Assembly (NCBI GenBank): GCA_937924855.1
Contig: CALEYQ010000001.1
Location: 62,001 to 126,000, forward strand
DNA length: 64,000 nucleotides
From: an uncultured Bacteroidota bacterium
Lineage (GTDB): Bacteria > Bacteroidota > Bacteroidia > JADZBD01
Reading direction: 5' to 3'
A program made the translations under genes and the position numbers. This document shows positions 42,063-51,018 of the stretch, piece by piece (position 1 is the first letter of the stretch; each line of letters starts with the position of its first letter). The notes under the pieces are model-generated. The model was given only the letters and a program-made list of their open reading frames with translations, was not told the DNA's origin and searched no databases.

Positions 42063-43217
42063 TCAGGCAGGTTGCAATGCCCCGCTGCCTTTTTTACTCT
42101 TTACTTTTCCCATCATCTCAACAAACTGATCGAACAGGTAGCGCGAGTCGTGCGGACCGGGAGCGGCTTCGGGATGGTATTGAACCGAAAATACCGGCTT
42201 TGCCTTAAACCTGAGTCCCTCTAATGTTCCGTCGTTCAGATTGAGGTGTGTGGCTTCAATCTCCTTCACCTTACCCACATCCTCCAGTTTTACCCCGAAG
42301 CCGTGGTTCTGAGAGGTGATTTCAGATTTGCCATTCAGCATATTTTTCACGGGATGGTTGATGCCCCGGTGCCCGTTATGCATTTTAAAGGTTCTTATGC
42401 CCTGTGTTTCGGCAATGATCTGATGTCCGAGACAAATTCCGAAAACCGGAGTTCCTGATTCTATTAGAGCTTTTACCGTTGCAATCTGATCTTTCATTAC
42501 CGAGGGGTCGCCGGGACCGTTGGAAATCATGAATCCATCGGGTTTCCATTTCAGCATTTCGGCGGCGGGGGTGTCGTGTGGGAACACCTGGCAGTAGCAA
42601 TCGCGTTCGGCCAGGCAGCGCACAATATTCAGCTTTACGCCGAGGTCGAGCACGGCTACTTTATATTTTGCGTCCGGACTACCCATGAAATAGGGTTTTT
42701 TAGTGGAAACCCGTGAGCTTAGCTCAAGGCCCACCATGGATGGGATTTTCTTTAATTCCTTGGCCAGTTCTTCGGGCGATAGCAGTGTAGTGCTGATGAT
42801 GCCGTTCATGGCACCCTTGTCTCTGATATGTCTTACCAGGGCCCTTGTGTCGATACCTTCAATGGCCAGCATATTGTTCTTCCTAAAGTACTCGAGTATG
42901 TCGGATTCAGCACCTTCGCGGGAATATTTTACGTTAAAGGAGCGGCAAACCAGACCGGCAATTTTAACCGAGTCGGATTCGTTTTCATTTGGGTGTATTC
43001 CGTAGTTTCCGATGTGTACATGAGTCATTACCATGAGCTGTCCGGTGTAGGAGGGGTCGGTAAAAATCTCCTGGTAGCAGGTCATCCCGGTATTAAAACA
43101 GATTTCTCCTCCGGAGGTTCCTTCCAGGCCGGGTATGGCTTTTCCATGAAACACGGTTCCGTCTTCGAGCAGAAGGATGGCGGGCAATTGGGTCTTGAAT
43201 TTGGCTGTCTGTGGCAT
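42063..43217 (-). CDS. carA: Carbamoyl-phosphate synthase small subunit
   Basis: The 384-residue glutaminase subunit supplies ammonia to CarB for carbamoyl phosphate, used in arginine and pyrimidine synthesis. Hallmarks are LLLEDGTVFHG at the N-terminus, FNTGMTCYQEIFTDPSY, SNGPGDPS, the catalytic Cys in FGICLGHQIIAE, and HPEAAPGPHDSRYLF for the catalytic His and Glu. I start at the ATG at 43217; the longer frame to 43277 crosses the ribosomal terminator. AAAAAAGGAAAAG before it is a modest ribosome site. carB is not adjacent. It lies downstream of rplQ on the same strand, so leakage through the terminator could contribute to its expression. Confidence 0.93.
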   Translation of the reverse strand: MPQTAKFKTQLPAILLLEDGTVFHGKAIPGLEGTSGGEICFNTGMTCYQEIFTDPSYTGQLMVMTHVHIGNYGIHPNENESDSVKIAGLVCRSFNVKYSREGAESDILEYFRKNNMLAIEGIDTRALVRHIRDKGAMNGIISTTLLSPEELAKELKKIPSMVGLELSSRVSTKKPYFMGSPDAKYKVAVLDLGVKLNIVRCLAERDCYCQVFPHDTPAAEMLKWKPDGFMISNGPGDPSVMKDQIATVKALIESGTPVFGICLGHQIIAETQGIRTFKMHNGHRGINHPVKNMLNGKSEITSQNHGFGVKLEDVGKVKEIEATHLNLNDGTLEGLRFKAKPVFSVQYHPEAAPGPHDSRYLFDQFVEMMGKVKSKKGSGALQPA

Positions 43218-43245
43218 TCTTTTCCTTTTTTTGGTTTTTTTATTT

Positions 43246-43280
43246 AAAAAAAAAGGGATGAAGCAAAAATACTTCATCCC
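43246..43280 (-). terminator. Terminator of the ribosomal cluster
   Basis: A perfect nine-base-pair stem (GGGATGAAG with CTTCATCCC, eight-base loop) is followed on the minus strand by nine T. It closes the long rpsL-to-rplQ transcript. Confidence 0.85.
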
Positions 43281-43312
43281 TCTGTCCCTTTCGGGGGGTA
43301 ATACTTAACAAA

Positions 43313-43813
43313 TTATTCACTTTTCGCATCATCCGCTGCACTCTCTGTGTTTTCGGTTTTAGCTTTAGTTGTGCTTGTTTTCTTTTTTCCACGACCTCTG
43401 CGGGTGGTCTTTTTGGCGGCATCGCCGGCCTCACCCTTAACGGACTTAAAGATTTCGTTGAAATCAACCAGTTCAATCATCGCCATCTCGGCACGGTCGC
43501 CGGGGCGTGATCCCAGTTTAATGATGCGGGTATACCCACCGTTGCGTTCGGCTACTTTTCCGGAAATGTCGCGGAAAAGGATGGATACGGCATCCTTATT
43601 CTGAAGGTGGCTGAAAACAACCCTGCGTGAGTGCGTGGTGTCGTTTTTGCTTTTTGTAATCAGGGGTTCTACATACATCCTGAGTGCTTTGGCTTTGGCC
43701 AAAGTGGTATTTATCCTTTTGTGGAGGATCAGGGAGCTTGCCAGGTTAGACAACAATGCATCGCGGTGCCCTTTTTTCCGGCCCAGATGGTTGTCTTTGT
43801 TGTTGTGCCTCAT
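43313..43813 (-). CDS. rplQ: 50S ribosomal protein L17
   Basis: The first 120 or so residues match L17 (RHNNKDNHLGRKKGHRDALLSNLASSLI, then KALRMYVEPLITKSK). From about residue 125 a low-complexity tail of 40 residues, first basic (KKTTRRGRGKKK), then acidic (ESAADDAKSE), extends it beyond the proteobacterial length of 127. Such tails are normal in Bacteroidota. L17 sits near the polypeptide exit tunnel. Last gene before the terminator. Confidence 0.93.
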   Translation of the reverse strand: MRHNNKDNHLGRKKGHRDALLSNLASSLILHKRINTTLAKAKALRMYVEPLITKSKNDTTHSRRVVFSHLQNKDAVSILFRDISGKVAERNGGYTRIIKLGSRPGDRAEMAMIELVDFNEIFKSVKGEAGDAAKKTTRRGRGKKKTSTTKAKTENTESAADDAKSE

Positions 43814-43840
43814 TTTTTGTTCTTTCTAATTTTTTCGTTC

Positions 43841-44833
43841 TTACTCTTTATCCAGCTTATACTTGGCAAGGTTCATTCCGAAGTGAAGGCCTTTTGCATG
43901 TACCAGGTCTTCCAGCTCCGTGAGCGACTTTTTGCCAAAGTTACGGAATTTTAAGAGATCATTTTTATTGTAGCTTACAAGATCTGCAAGTGTTTCAACA
44001 TCAGCTGCCTTCAGGCAGTTGAGTGCCCGAACGCTGAGGTCAAGGTCTACCAGCTTGGTTTTCAGGAGCTGACGCATGTGCAGTGATGTTTCATCGAATT
44101 CTTCGGTGGCGCTGCGCTCCTCGGAATCGAGGGTAATTTTTTCATCGCTGAACAACATAAAGTGGTGAATCAGGATTTTGGCAGCTTCCTTCAGTGAATC
44201 TTTCGGATGAACGGAACCATCGGTGGTAATGTGTACGATTAGTTTTTCGTAATCGGTTTTTTGTTCCACACGGTAGTTCTCGATGCTGTATTTTACGTTT
44301 TTGATGGGCGTGTAAATGGCGTCGATGGCAACAAATCCCATGGCAGAGCTTCCGGGTTTGTTTTCTTCGGCAGGAACATATCCGCGACCTTTGGAAATAA
44401 TAACCTCAATTTTCAACTTCACATTGGGCTCCATGTTACAGATAACATGATCGGGGTTCAAAACCTGAAAAGAAGAAGTGAACTTGCCGATATCTCCGGC
44501 AGTAAACTGCGATTTTCCGGAAACCACTACCACAACTCTTTCGTGTTCGGTGGTAACGATTTGTCTTTTAAAACGAACCTGCTTCAGATTCAGAATAACT
44601 TCGGTCATGTCCTCGGTTACTCCCTTAATGGTAGAAAATTCGTGCTCTACGCCTTCAATTTTAACGGCGGTAATGGCATATCCTTCAAGTGAAGAAAGGA
44701 GTACGCGGCGGATGGCGTTTCCAACGGTAATTCCATAACCGGGTTCGAGGGGACGAAATTCAAAATGTCCTTCCGTGTCGGTGGAATTAACCATGATAAC
44801 TTTATCAGGTTTAATGAAATCAAGTATTGCCAT
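43841..44833 (-). CDS. rpoA: RNA polymerase alpha subunit
   Basis: 330 residues: an N-terminal assembly domain (about 1-230) with FEFRPLEPGYGITVGNAIRRVLLSS, and a C-terminal domain (about 255-325) with the two helix-hairpin-helix segments (VDLDLSVRALNCLKAADVETLADLV and FGKKSLTELEDLVH). It dimerises to nucleate core RNA polymerase and contacts upstream DNA and activators. It follows rpsD by about 40 bases in the alpha-operon order S13-S11-S4-alpha-L17. Confidence 0.96.
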   Translation of the reverse strand: MAILDFIKPDKVIMVNSTDTEGHFEFRPLEPGYGITVGNAIRRVLLSSLEGYAITAVKIEGVEHEFSTIKGVTEDMTEVILNLKQVRFKRQIVTTEHERVVVVVSGKSQFTAGDIGKFTSSFQVLNPDHVICNMEPNVKLKIEVIISKGRGYVPAEENKPGSSAMGFVAIDAIYTPIKNVKYSIENYRVEQKTDYEKLIVHITTDGSVHPKDSLKEAAKILIHHFMLFSDEKITLDSEERSATEEFDETSLHMRQLLKTKLVDLDLSVRALNCLKAADVETLADLVSYNKNDLLKFRNFGKKSLTELEDLVHAKGLHFGMNLAKYKLDKE

Positions 44834-44872
44834 ATTTGGGTGTTTTTATTTTTTGTTTTTAAAGAGCCAATA

Positions 44873-45478
44873 TTACTTAGAGTACAATTCAACGATGAGT
44901 TGTTCCTTGATGTTTTCGGGGATCTGTGCGCGGAGCGGAACCGACACAAATTTTCCGGAAAGCGTTCCCTTGTCGAATTCAATCCAGGGGTAAGCGTTAT
45001 GACTTCCGTGAACTGCATTTTGAATTACTTCCATGGATTTGGAGCGTTCCCGAACGGCCACTTCATCACCGGGTTTTACGGTGTAGGAAGGAATGTTGAT
45101 TACGTTTCCATTAACGGTAATGTGGCGATGACCTACCAGCTGGCGTGCGCCGTCGCGGGTAGGGGCAATGCCCATGCGGTAAACCACGTTGTCGAGACGC
45201 GATTCAAGCAGTTGAAGCAATACTTCCCCGGTGATACCCTTTTTGCGGGAAGCACGGTCGAAAGTAACGGCAAACTGGCGCTCCAGAATACCATATGTAT
45301 ATTTTGCCTTTTGTTTTTCCTGCAACTGAACAGCGTATTCCGATTGCTTGGCACGTTTTTTTGCCATCCCGTGCATTCCGGGAGGATAGTTTTTCTTTTC
45401 CAGCGCTTTGTCGGGCCCGAAGATGGGCTCCTTGAATTTTCTTGCGATTTTGGACTTGGGTCCTTTATATCTAGCCAT
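44873..45478 (-). CDS. rpsD: 30S ribosomal protein S4
   Basis: 201 residues; the S4 RNA-binding domain is at about 93-155 (ESRLDNVVYRMGIAPTRDGARQLVGHRHI). The N-terminal region lacks the four zinc cysteines, so it is a zinc-free form. S4 binds 16S rRNA early and, in other bacteria, represses the alpha operon. Start MARYKGPK is unambiguous. Confidence 0.95.
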   Translation of the reverse strand: MARYKGPKSKIARKFKEPIFGPDKALEKKNYPPGMHGMAKKRAKQSEYAVQLQEKQKAKYTYGILERQFAVTFDRASRKKGITGEVLLQLLESRLDNVVYRMGIAPTRDGARQLVGHRHITVNGNVINIPSYTVKPGDEVAVRERSKSMEVIQNAVHGSHNAYPWIEFDKGTLSGKFVSVPLRAQIPENIKEQLIVELYSK

Positions 45479-45499
45479 TTCTATTTGTTTCCTTTAGGA

Positions 45500-45910
45500 T
45501 TAAACTCTTCTTTTCTTGGGCGGACGGCAGCCATTGTGCGGAATGGGTGTCTGATCCACGATTTCGGTAATTTCAATACCTGCTGCAGCCAGGTTACGGA
45601 TCGCACTTTCGCGACCGGCGCCGGGGCCTTTAACAAATACTTTTACCTTTCTTAGCCCTGCATCAAATGCGGCCTTACCACAATCGCTGGCAGCAAGCTG
45701 GGCAGCATACGGGGTGTTCTTTTTAGAACCCCGGAAGCCCATCTTACCGGCACTCGACCAGGCAATAACCTGTCCGTTAAGGTTGGTAAGTGAAATGATG
45801 ATGTTGTTGAAAGTGGCATTGATGTGGGCCTGTCCTACAGCGTCCACTTTCACCACTCTTTTTTTGGCTTTCGCCGCTTTGGCGGCCTTTTCTGATTCCT
45901 GTTTTGCCAT
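45500..45910 (-). CDS. rpsK: 30S ribosomal protein S11
   Basis: 136 residues with a basic N-terminal tail (about 20 residues) and the core signatures GQAHINATFNNIIISLTNLNG, VKGPGAGRESAIR and the C-terminal DQTPIPHNGCRPPKKRRV. S11 lines the mRNA exit platform. It sits between rpsM and rpsD, as in the alpha operon. Confidence 0.95.
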   Translation of the reverse strand: MAKQESEKAAKAAKAKKRVVKVDAVGQAHINATFNNIIISLTNLNGQVIAWSSAGKMGFRGSKKNTPYAAQLAASDCGKAAFDAGLRKVKVFVKGPGAGRESAIRNLAAAGIEITEIVDQTPIPHNGCRPPKKRRV

Positions 45911-45950
45911 TCTGTTGTTTACTTTGATCCGGCCCCTAAGGCCTTCGGGT

Positions 45951-46328
45951 TTACTTGGTTACTTTCTTCTTGTTTGCAACTGTCTTTTTCTTTCCTTTCC
46001 GCGTACGGGCATTGGTACGGGTGCGCTGTCCGCGCACGGGTAATCCCTGACGGTGACGGCCACCCCGGTAAGTTCCAACGTCAACCAAACGCTTAATGTT
46101 AAGCTGAACTTCAGAACGCAACGCTCCTTCAACCCTGAACTTATCAGTAATAATAGCTCTGATCTTAGTTACTTCTTCGTCGTTCCAGTCGTTCACCTTT
46201 TTGTCGGGGTTCACACCGGCCTCTTTCAAAATTTTACGGGCCGAGCTTCTGCCCAGACCAAAAATGTAGGTAAGGCCAATTTCGCCTCTTTTGTTTTTTG
46301 GTAAATCGATACCAGCAATCCTTGCCAT
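45951..46328 (-). CDS. rpsM: 30S ribosomal protein S13
   Basis: 125 residues: ARIAGIDLPKNKRGEIGLTYIFGLGRSSA, then the helix-turn region VEGALRSEVQLNIKRL, and the hallmark GTYRGGRHRQGLPVRGQRTRTNARTRKG. The basic C-terminal tail (KKKTVANKKKVTK) contacts P-site tRNA. It follows rpmJ by 27 bases. Confidence 0.95.
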   Translation of the reverse strand: MARIAGIDLPKNKRGEIGLTYIFGLGRSSARKILKEAGVNPDKKVNDWNDEEVTKIRAIITDKFRVEGALRSEVQLNIKRLVDVGTYRGGRHRQGLPVRGQRTRTNARTRKGKKKTVANKKKVTK

Positions 46329-46355
46329 GTTAGCTTGTTGTTTTTATGCGTTGAA

Positions 46356-46472
46356 TTATTTCTGACGCTGTTTAAACTTTGGGTTTTTCTTGTTAATGAT
46401 ATAAAGCCGCCCTTTCCTGCGTACTATTTTGCAGTCGGCACTTCTTTTCTTAATGGAGCTTCTGACTTTCAT
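46356..46472 (-). CDS. rpmJ: 50S ribosomal protein L36
   Basis: A 38-residue protein in the 150-base gap between infA and rpsM: it begins MKVRSSIKKRSADCKIVRR and ends in KFKQRQK, which is the L36 sequence. It has only one cysteine (Cys14) instead of the four-residue Cys3-His zinc site, so it is a zinc-free (C-minus) form. Position infA-rpmJ-rpsM is the usual one. Confidence 0.9.
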   Translation of the reverse strand: MKVRSSIKKRSADCKIVRRKGRLYIINKKNPKFKQRQK

Positions 46473-46483
46473 TTTCTGTTCGG

Positions 46484-46702
46484 TTATTTATATCTGAATA
46501 TAATTCTTCCTTTGGTCAAATCATAGGGCGACATCTCCACGCGCACCTTATCGCCGGGAAGTATCCGGATGTAATGCATGCGCATCTTGCCTGAAATGTG
46601 GGCGGTTATAATATGCCCGTTTTCCAGCTCAACACGAAACATGGCATTCGATAATGCTTCCGTGATGGTTCCGTCCTGCTCTATGTTTGGCTGTTTTGCC
46701 AT
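46484..46702 (-). CDS. infA: Translation initiation factor IF-1
   Basis: 72 residues forming one S1-fold: MAKQPNIEQDGTITEALSNAMFRVEL, then HISGKMRMHYIRILPGDKVRVEMSPYDLTKGRI. IF-1 blocks the ribosomal A site during initiation. It begins 8 bases downstream of map and is followed by rpmJ. Confidence 0.95.
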   Translation of the reverse strand: MAKQPNIEQDGTITEALSNAMFRVELENGHIITAHISGKMRMHYIRILPGDKVRVEMSPYDLTKGRIIFRYK

Positions 46703-46709
46703 TTATTTC

Positions 46710-47510
46710 TTATGCAATTTTTAAATTTCTTTTTCTGAGCACTTTTTCTATTTCCTCAAAGCTTGATAAAATATCGGCTTTGTTTTTCCTTACGGCCACC
46801 GTGTGCTCAAAGTGGGCGGAAGGTTTTTTGTCGGCGGTGGAAATGGTCCAGCCGTCGTTCCATTGTTTAACGCTTTTGGTTCCCAGGTTTATCATCGGCT
46901 CAATGGCTATTACCATGCCTTCTTTCAACTGAACTCCCGATCCCCGTTTTCCGTAATTGGGTACTTCGGGTTCTTCGTGAAGTTCTCTTCCCACTCCATG
47001 CCCCACAAGCTCCCTTACTACTCCAAATCCGAACTGCTCTACATGCGATTGAATGGCGTTTCCGATATCTCCGGTTCGTTTTCCGTCTACCGCCATTTCA
47101 ATGCCCAGGTAAAGCGCTTCCCGGGTGCGGGTGAGTAAATCTGCTGTTTCCTCTGCCACTTCCCCCACCATAAAGGTGTAGGCTGAGTCACCGAAGAAGC
47201 CGTTCATAATTACTCCGCAATCCACGGAGATAATATCACCCTCTTTCAATTCCTGCTTTCCCGGAATTCCGTGCACAATCTGGTCGTTTGGCGATATGCA
47301 AAGGGTTCCCGGAAATCCGTGGTATCCTTTGAAAGCCGGAACGCCGCCATGGTCACGGATAAATTCTTCGGCCCTTTCATCCAGTTTCAGGGTTGTAATA
47401 CCCGGATCGATGAGGCCGGCGATTTCCGCAAGCGTTTTTCCAACAAGTAAAGAACTAATCCTGATCAGCTCTATTTCTTCATCTGTTTTCAGATAAAGTT
47501 TTTTTCCCAT
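46710..47510 (-). CDS. map: Methionine aminopeptidase type I
   Basis: 266 residues. Metal-binding residues are in SVDCGVIMNGFFGDSA (two Asp), GHGVGRELHEEP (His), IAIEPMINLG (Glu) and FEHTVAV (Glu), and ARPLIN-type substrate motifs are present. It removes initiator Met from nascent proteins. It lies between secY and infA, as in many bacteria, 4 bases after secY. Confidence 0.95.
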   Translation of the reverse strand: MGKKLYLKTDEEIELIRISSLLVGKTLAEIAGLIDPGITTLKLDERAEEFIRDHGGVPAFKGYHGFPGTLCISPNDQIVHGIPGKQELKEGDIISVDCGVIMNGFFGDSAYTFMVGEVAEETADLLTRTREALYLGIEMAVDGKRTGDIGNAIQSHVEQFGFGVVRELVGHGVGRELHEEPEVPNYGKRGSGVQLKEGMVIAIEPMINLGTKSVKQWNDGWTISTADKKPSAHFEHTVAVRKNKADILSSFEEIEKVLRKRNLKIA

Positions 47511-47514
47511 TTCA

Positions 47515-48852
47515 CTACATCGTTGTGGCCGAGGTCATACCAACCGACGAACGGCCTTTAATCCTTCCCGACTTCATCAGCCCATCGTAATGGCGCATCA
47601 GAAGATAACTTTCAACCTGCTGCAATGTATCCAGCACCACCCCTACAAGAATGAGCAACGAGGTGCCCCCGTAAAAACGCGAGAATCCGGTACTCACACC
47701 CAGCCACAATTCGGCAATCGCAGGCAAAATGGCCACGAACGCCAGAAACATAGAGCCGGGTAGGGTGATTTTAGACATTACTTCATCAATATACTCAGCG
47801 GTTTTCTTACCCGGTTTAATACCCGGAATAAATCCACCGTTGCGTTTCATCTCTTCGGCCATCTGGGTGGGATTTACCATGATGGCGGTATAGAAATAGG
47901 TAAATACGATAATCAATACCGAGAAAGTAAAGTTGTATATGAACCCGGTATGGTTGGCAAAGGTGAGTACGAACCAATTGGCATCCTGGGTGGTGAACCC
48001 TGCAAACGTTATGGGGATGAACATTATGGCCTGGGCAAAAATGATAGGCATTACTCCCGCTGCATTTACTTTCAGGGGAATGTAGTTTCTTACGCCACCG
48101 TATTGCTTGTTTCCGACAATCTTTTTCGCAAACTGAACGGGTATTTTCCGGGTTCCCTGCACCAGCAGTATCGAAAGAATTACCACGAGCAGTAAAACCA
48201 CCAACTCTACCAGAATCATGATCAAACCACCTCCTTTATTCATACGGGTGGCAAACTCCGTGATCCCTGCAAAGGGCAGATCGGCAATGATACCAATCAT
48301 AATGAGCAGCGATATACCGTTACCTAAACCTTTGTCGGTGATTCGTTCTCCAAGCCACATGATGAACATGGTTCCGGCCACCAGAATAATGGTAGTGGAG
48401 GTGAGCCACATTACCGAATCTTCCATACGGGCATTGGATGGAATTTGCGAAGCAATATATCCGGGTGCCTGGAAAAGGGTAATAAGTACGGTCAGGAACC
48501 GGGTATACTGATTAATTTTCTTTCTTCCGCTTTCACCTTCCTTCTGAAGTTTTTGGAAATAGGGGAGGGCCATCGTAAGCAGCTGGATAACGATAGAGGC
48601 AGAAATGTAAGGCATGATGCCCAGGGCAAAAATGGAGGCTTTTTCAAATGCACCTCCGGTAAACATATTAATGATGCTTACCAGACCTCCGGCATCCTGG
48701 CGGATATTGGCCAGCATATCGGAATCTACTCCGGGCAGAATGATGAAGGTTCCAAGACGGTAAACCAAAAGAAATAACAGGGTGTTTGTAATACGAACCC
48801 TGAGATCTTCAATCGACCATATGTCCCTCAGCTTATTAAAAAAACTTTTCAT
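47515..48852 (-). CDS. secY: SecY protein translocase channel
   Basis: 445 residues with ten membrane helices; it begins LRDIWSIEDLRVRITNTLLFLLVYRLGTF and contains the plug segment after helix 1, KVNAAGVMPIIFAQAIMF in the fifth cytoplasmic region, and FIPGIKPGKKTAEYIDEVM. It forms the SecYEG channel for protein export and membrane insertion. It sits after rplO, as in the spc operon. Confidence 0.96.
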   Translation of the reverse strand: MKSFFNKLRDIWSIEDLRVRITNTLLFLLVYRLGTFIILPGVDSDMLANIRQDAGGLVSIINMFTGGAFEKASIFALGIMPYISASIVIQLLTMALPYFQKLQKEGESGRKKINQYTRFLTVLITLFQAPGYIASQIPSNARMEDSVMWLTSTTIILVAGTMFIMWLGERITDKGLGNGISLLIMIGIIADLPFAGITEFATRMNKGGGLIMILVELVVLLLVVILSILLVQGTRKIPVQFAKKIVGNKQYGGVRNYIPLKVNAAGVMPIIFAQAIMFIPITFAGFTTQDANWFVLTFANHTGFIYNFTFSVLIIVFTYFYTAIMVNPTQMAEEMKRNGGFIPGIKPGKKTAEYIDEVMSKITLPGSMFLAFVAILPAIAELWLGVSTGFSRFYGGTSLLILVGVVLDTLQQVESYLLMRHYDGLMKSGRIKGRSSVGMTSATTM

Positions 48853-48872
48853 ATCGTTTTATTCAGGCAATG

Positions 48873-49328
48873 TTACTTGCCGATTAATTCGGTTTTTCCT
48901 CCTTTGTCTTCAATGGCTTTTTTTGCCGTGCCGGAAAAGGCATGCGCCTTTACTTCCAGTTTGGATTTTACTTCGCCGCGACCCAGGATCTTGATCAGAT
49001 CTTTCTTTCTGGCCAATCCGTTTTCAATCAAAACCTCGGGCGTGATGGCCGTAAGTTTTTTGGCTTCGGAAAGTTTCTGGATTACATCCAGATTAATACC
49101 GTTGTATTCAACGCGGAAAGGGTTTTTAAATCCGAACTTCGGAATTCTACGCTGCAAAGGCATCTGGCCTCCTTCGTGTCCGAACTTGGCGGAAAAACCG
49201 GAGCGTGATTGTGCTCCTTTGTGTCCGCGTGCGGATGTGCCGCCTTTGCCCGAACCTTGTCCGCGGCCGAGTCTTTTCTTTTGATTTTTTGTGCTGCCCT
49301 TGGCAGGTCTAAGTGTGCTCAGTTTCAT
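48873..49328 (-). CDS. rplO: 50S ribosomal protein L15
   Basis: 151 residues: MKLSTLRPAKGSTKNQKK, then the Gly-rich RLGRGQGSGKGGTSARGHKG segment and the KFGHEGGQMPLQRRIPKFGF motif that extends into the large subunit. I choose the second of two close ATGs (49328) because the family begins M-x-L-x-x-L; the first adds only two residues. Confidence 0.94.
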   Translation of the reverse strand: MKLSTLRPAKGSTKNQKKRLGRGQGSGKGGTSARGHKGAQSRSGFSAKFGHEGGQMPLQRRIPKFGFKNPFRVEYNGINLDVIQKLSEAKKLTAITPEVLIENGLARKKDLIKILGRGEVKSKLEVKAHAFSGTAKKAIEDKGGKTELIGK

Positions 49329-49344
49329 GGTCATCCTCGCTTAA

Positions 49345-49521
49345 TTACTTTTGTATTTCAACCAGATGTTGAACTTTTTTTACCATTCCAAGAACCTGGG
49401 GAGTAGCTTCAATTTCCACTACCTGGTTCAGTTTTTTAAAACCCAGGGCTTCGATGGTGCGTTTTTGCCTCACCGGCCGGTCGATCCCGCTTTTTACAAG
49501 CTTTAGTTTAATCTTCGCCAT
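49345..49521 (-). CDS. rpmD: 50S ribosomal protein L30
   Basis: 58 residues: AKIKLKLVKSGIDRPVRQKRTIEALGF and VVEIEATPQVLGMVKKVQHLVEI. The ATG at 49521 is used because the longer frame overlaps rpsE and adds no L30 sequence. It sits between rpsE and rplO, the usual spc place. Confidence 0.93.
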   Translation of the reverse strand: MAKIKLKLVKSGIDRPVRQKRTIEALGFKKLNQVVEIEATPQVLGMVKKVQHLVEIQK

Positions 49522-49531
49522 GGTATTTATT

Positions 49532-50053
49532 TTATCCGTTATAAACTTGTTCAATGGAAACGCCTCTGTGCCGTGCTACGGTATAGGCATCGCGCAATTT
49601 GGTCAGGGCATCGATGGTGGCTTTTACCACGTTGTGCGGGTTGGAAGAACCCTGCGACTTGGCAAGTACATCCGTAACCCCTACCGATTCAAGTACTGAG
49701 CGCATGGCACCACCGGCGATTACTCCGGTTCCGTGCGAAGCAGGCTTCAGATAAATCCGCGATCCGCCGAATTTGCCATATTGGGCGTGAGGGATGGTGC
49801 CTTTAAAAATGGGAACCTTAATCAGGTTCTTCTTGGCATCTTCAATACCCTTGGTGATGGCATCGGTTACTTCCTTTGCTTTTCCCAAACCGTAACCTAC
49901 AACACCTTTTTCGTTTCCAACCACAACAATGGCTGAAAAGCTGAATGTTCTTCCGCCCTTGGTTACTTTGGTTACGCGTTGAACTCCGACCAATTTGTCT
50001 TTGAGTTCAATTTCACTTGATTTTACCCTTTTAATATTGCTTGATTTCTCCAT
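49532..50053 (-). CDS. rpsE: 30S ribosomal protein S5
   Basis: 173 residues with an N-terminal double-stranded-RNA-binding fold (LVGVQRVTKVTKGGRTFSFSAIVVVGNEKG) and the C-terminal GGAMRSVLESVGVTDVLAKSQGSSNPHNVV. S5 helps set decoding accuracy and mRNA unwinding. Confidence 0.95.
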   Translation of the reverse strand: MEKSSNIKRVKSSEIELKDKLVGVQRVTKVTKGGRTFSFSAIVVVGNEKGVVGYGLGKAKEVTDAITKGIEDAKKNLIKVPIFKGTIPHAQYGKFGGSRIYLKPASHGTGVIAGGAMRSVLESVGVTDVLAKSQGSSNPHNVVKATIDALTKLRDAYTVARHRGVSIEQVYNG

Positions 50054-50072
50054 GTTATAATGAGTTCAGTAT

Positions 50073-50429
50073 TTAAAATTTAAGGCCTGCTTCGCGTGCT
50101 GCATCGGCAAGCGCTTTAACGCGACCGTGATACAGGTATCCGTTCCGGTCGAAACGAACGGTGGATATTCCTTTGGAAATCGCAATTTCTGCAATTGCCT
50201 TTCCCACTTTTTTCGCCTGTTCGGTTTTGTTTTCCTTGCCGGCTTTTTGGTTTTTTTTGAATGAGCCTGCAGCGCAGATGGTTTTTCCCTGAAGGTCATC
50301 AACCAACTGGGCGTATATCTGTTTGTTGCTGCGGAATACAGTAAGCCGGGGTGACTGTGCATCGCCGCTTACAACTTTCCGGATTCTCATCTTGATCCGG
50401 TTCCTTCTATATGATTTGGTAATTGCCAT
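50073..50429 (-). CDS. rplR: 50S ribosomal protein L18
   Basis: 118 residues: RKVVSGDAQSPRLTVFRSNKQIYAQLVDD, then the DRNGYLYHGRVKALADAAREAGLKF ending. It binds 5S rRNA. It lies between rplF and rpsE. Confidence 0.95.
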   Translation of the reverse strand: MAITKSYRRNRIKMRIRKVVSGDAQSPRLTVFRSNKQIYAQLVDDLQGKTICAAGSFKKNQKAGKENKTEQAKKVGKAIAEIAISKGISTVRFDRNGYLYHGRVKALADAAREAGLKF

Positions 50430-50451
50430 TGTTATAATTTTTTCAGGTTAA

Positions 50452-51006
50452 TTATTTACCTGCCGCTTTTCCGGCTTTTCTGCGTAATACTTCATTGGTA
50501 AACTTGATACCTTTTCCTTTGTATGGTTCAGGCTTTCTGAGGGAACGGATTTTTGCCGCCACCAGTCCGATAAGTTGTTTGTCGGCACATTCCATCAGAA
50601 TGGTCGGGTTCTTACCTTTTTCCTGCATGGTGCTTACCTTAATTTCTTTGGGAAGTTCCATGGCCACGTTGTGCGAGTAACCCAGCGTAAGTTCCAGCAA
50701 CTGACCCTTAACGGCAGCACGATATCCTACCCCTACCAGTTCCTGAGACGTTTTGTATCCTTCGGATACACCTACAACCATGTTCTGAATGAGTGAGCGG
50801 TACATGCCGTGCATGGCTTTGTGACGCTTTTGCTCGGTGGCTCTTTCAAGAACAAGTTCCTTATCGGCAATCTTAATTTTGATGGCGCTATCTACAGGCT
50901 GGGTTAGTGTACCAAGCTTTCCTTTCACCGTTACCAGGTTTTTGTCGGAGACCGAAATTTCTACTCCGGAAGGGATTTCTATAGGTTTTTTACCAATTCG
51001 TGACAT
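50452..51006 (-). CDS. rplF: 50S ribosomal protein L6
   Basis: 184 residues with two related domains: MSRIGKKPIEIPSGVEISV, GVSEGYKTSQELVGVGYRA and the C-terminal RKPEPYKGKGIKFTNEVLRRKAGKAAGK. It lies near the factor-binding site of the large subunit. Confidence 0.96.
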   Translation of the reverse strand: MSRIGKKPIEIPSGVEISVSDKNLVTVKGKLGTLTQPVDSAIKIKIADKELVLERATEQKRHKAMHGMYRSLIQNMVVGVSEGYKTSQELVGVGYRAAVKGQLLELTLGYSHNVAMELPKEIKVSTMQEKGKNPTILMECADKQLIGLVAAKIRSLRKPEPYKGKGIKFTNEVLRRKAGKAAGK

Positions 51007-51018
51007 TGCTTCTGGGTA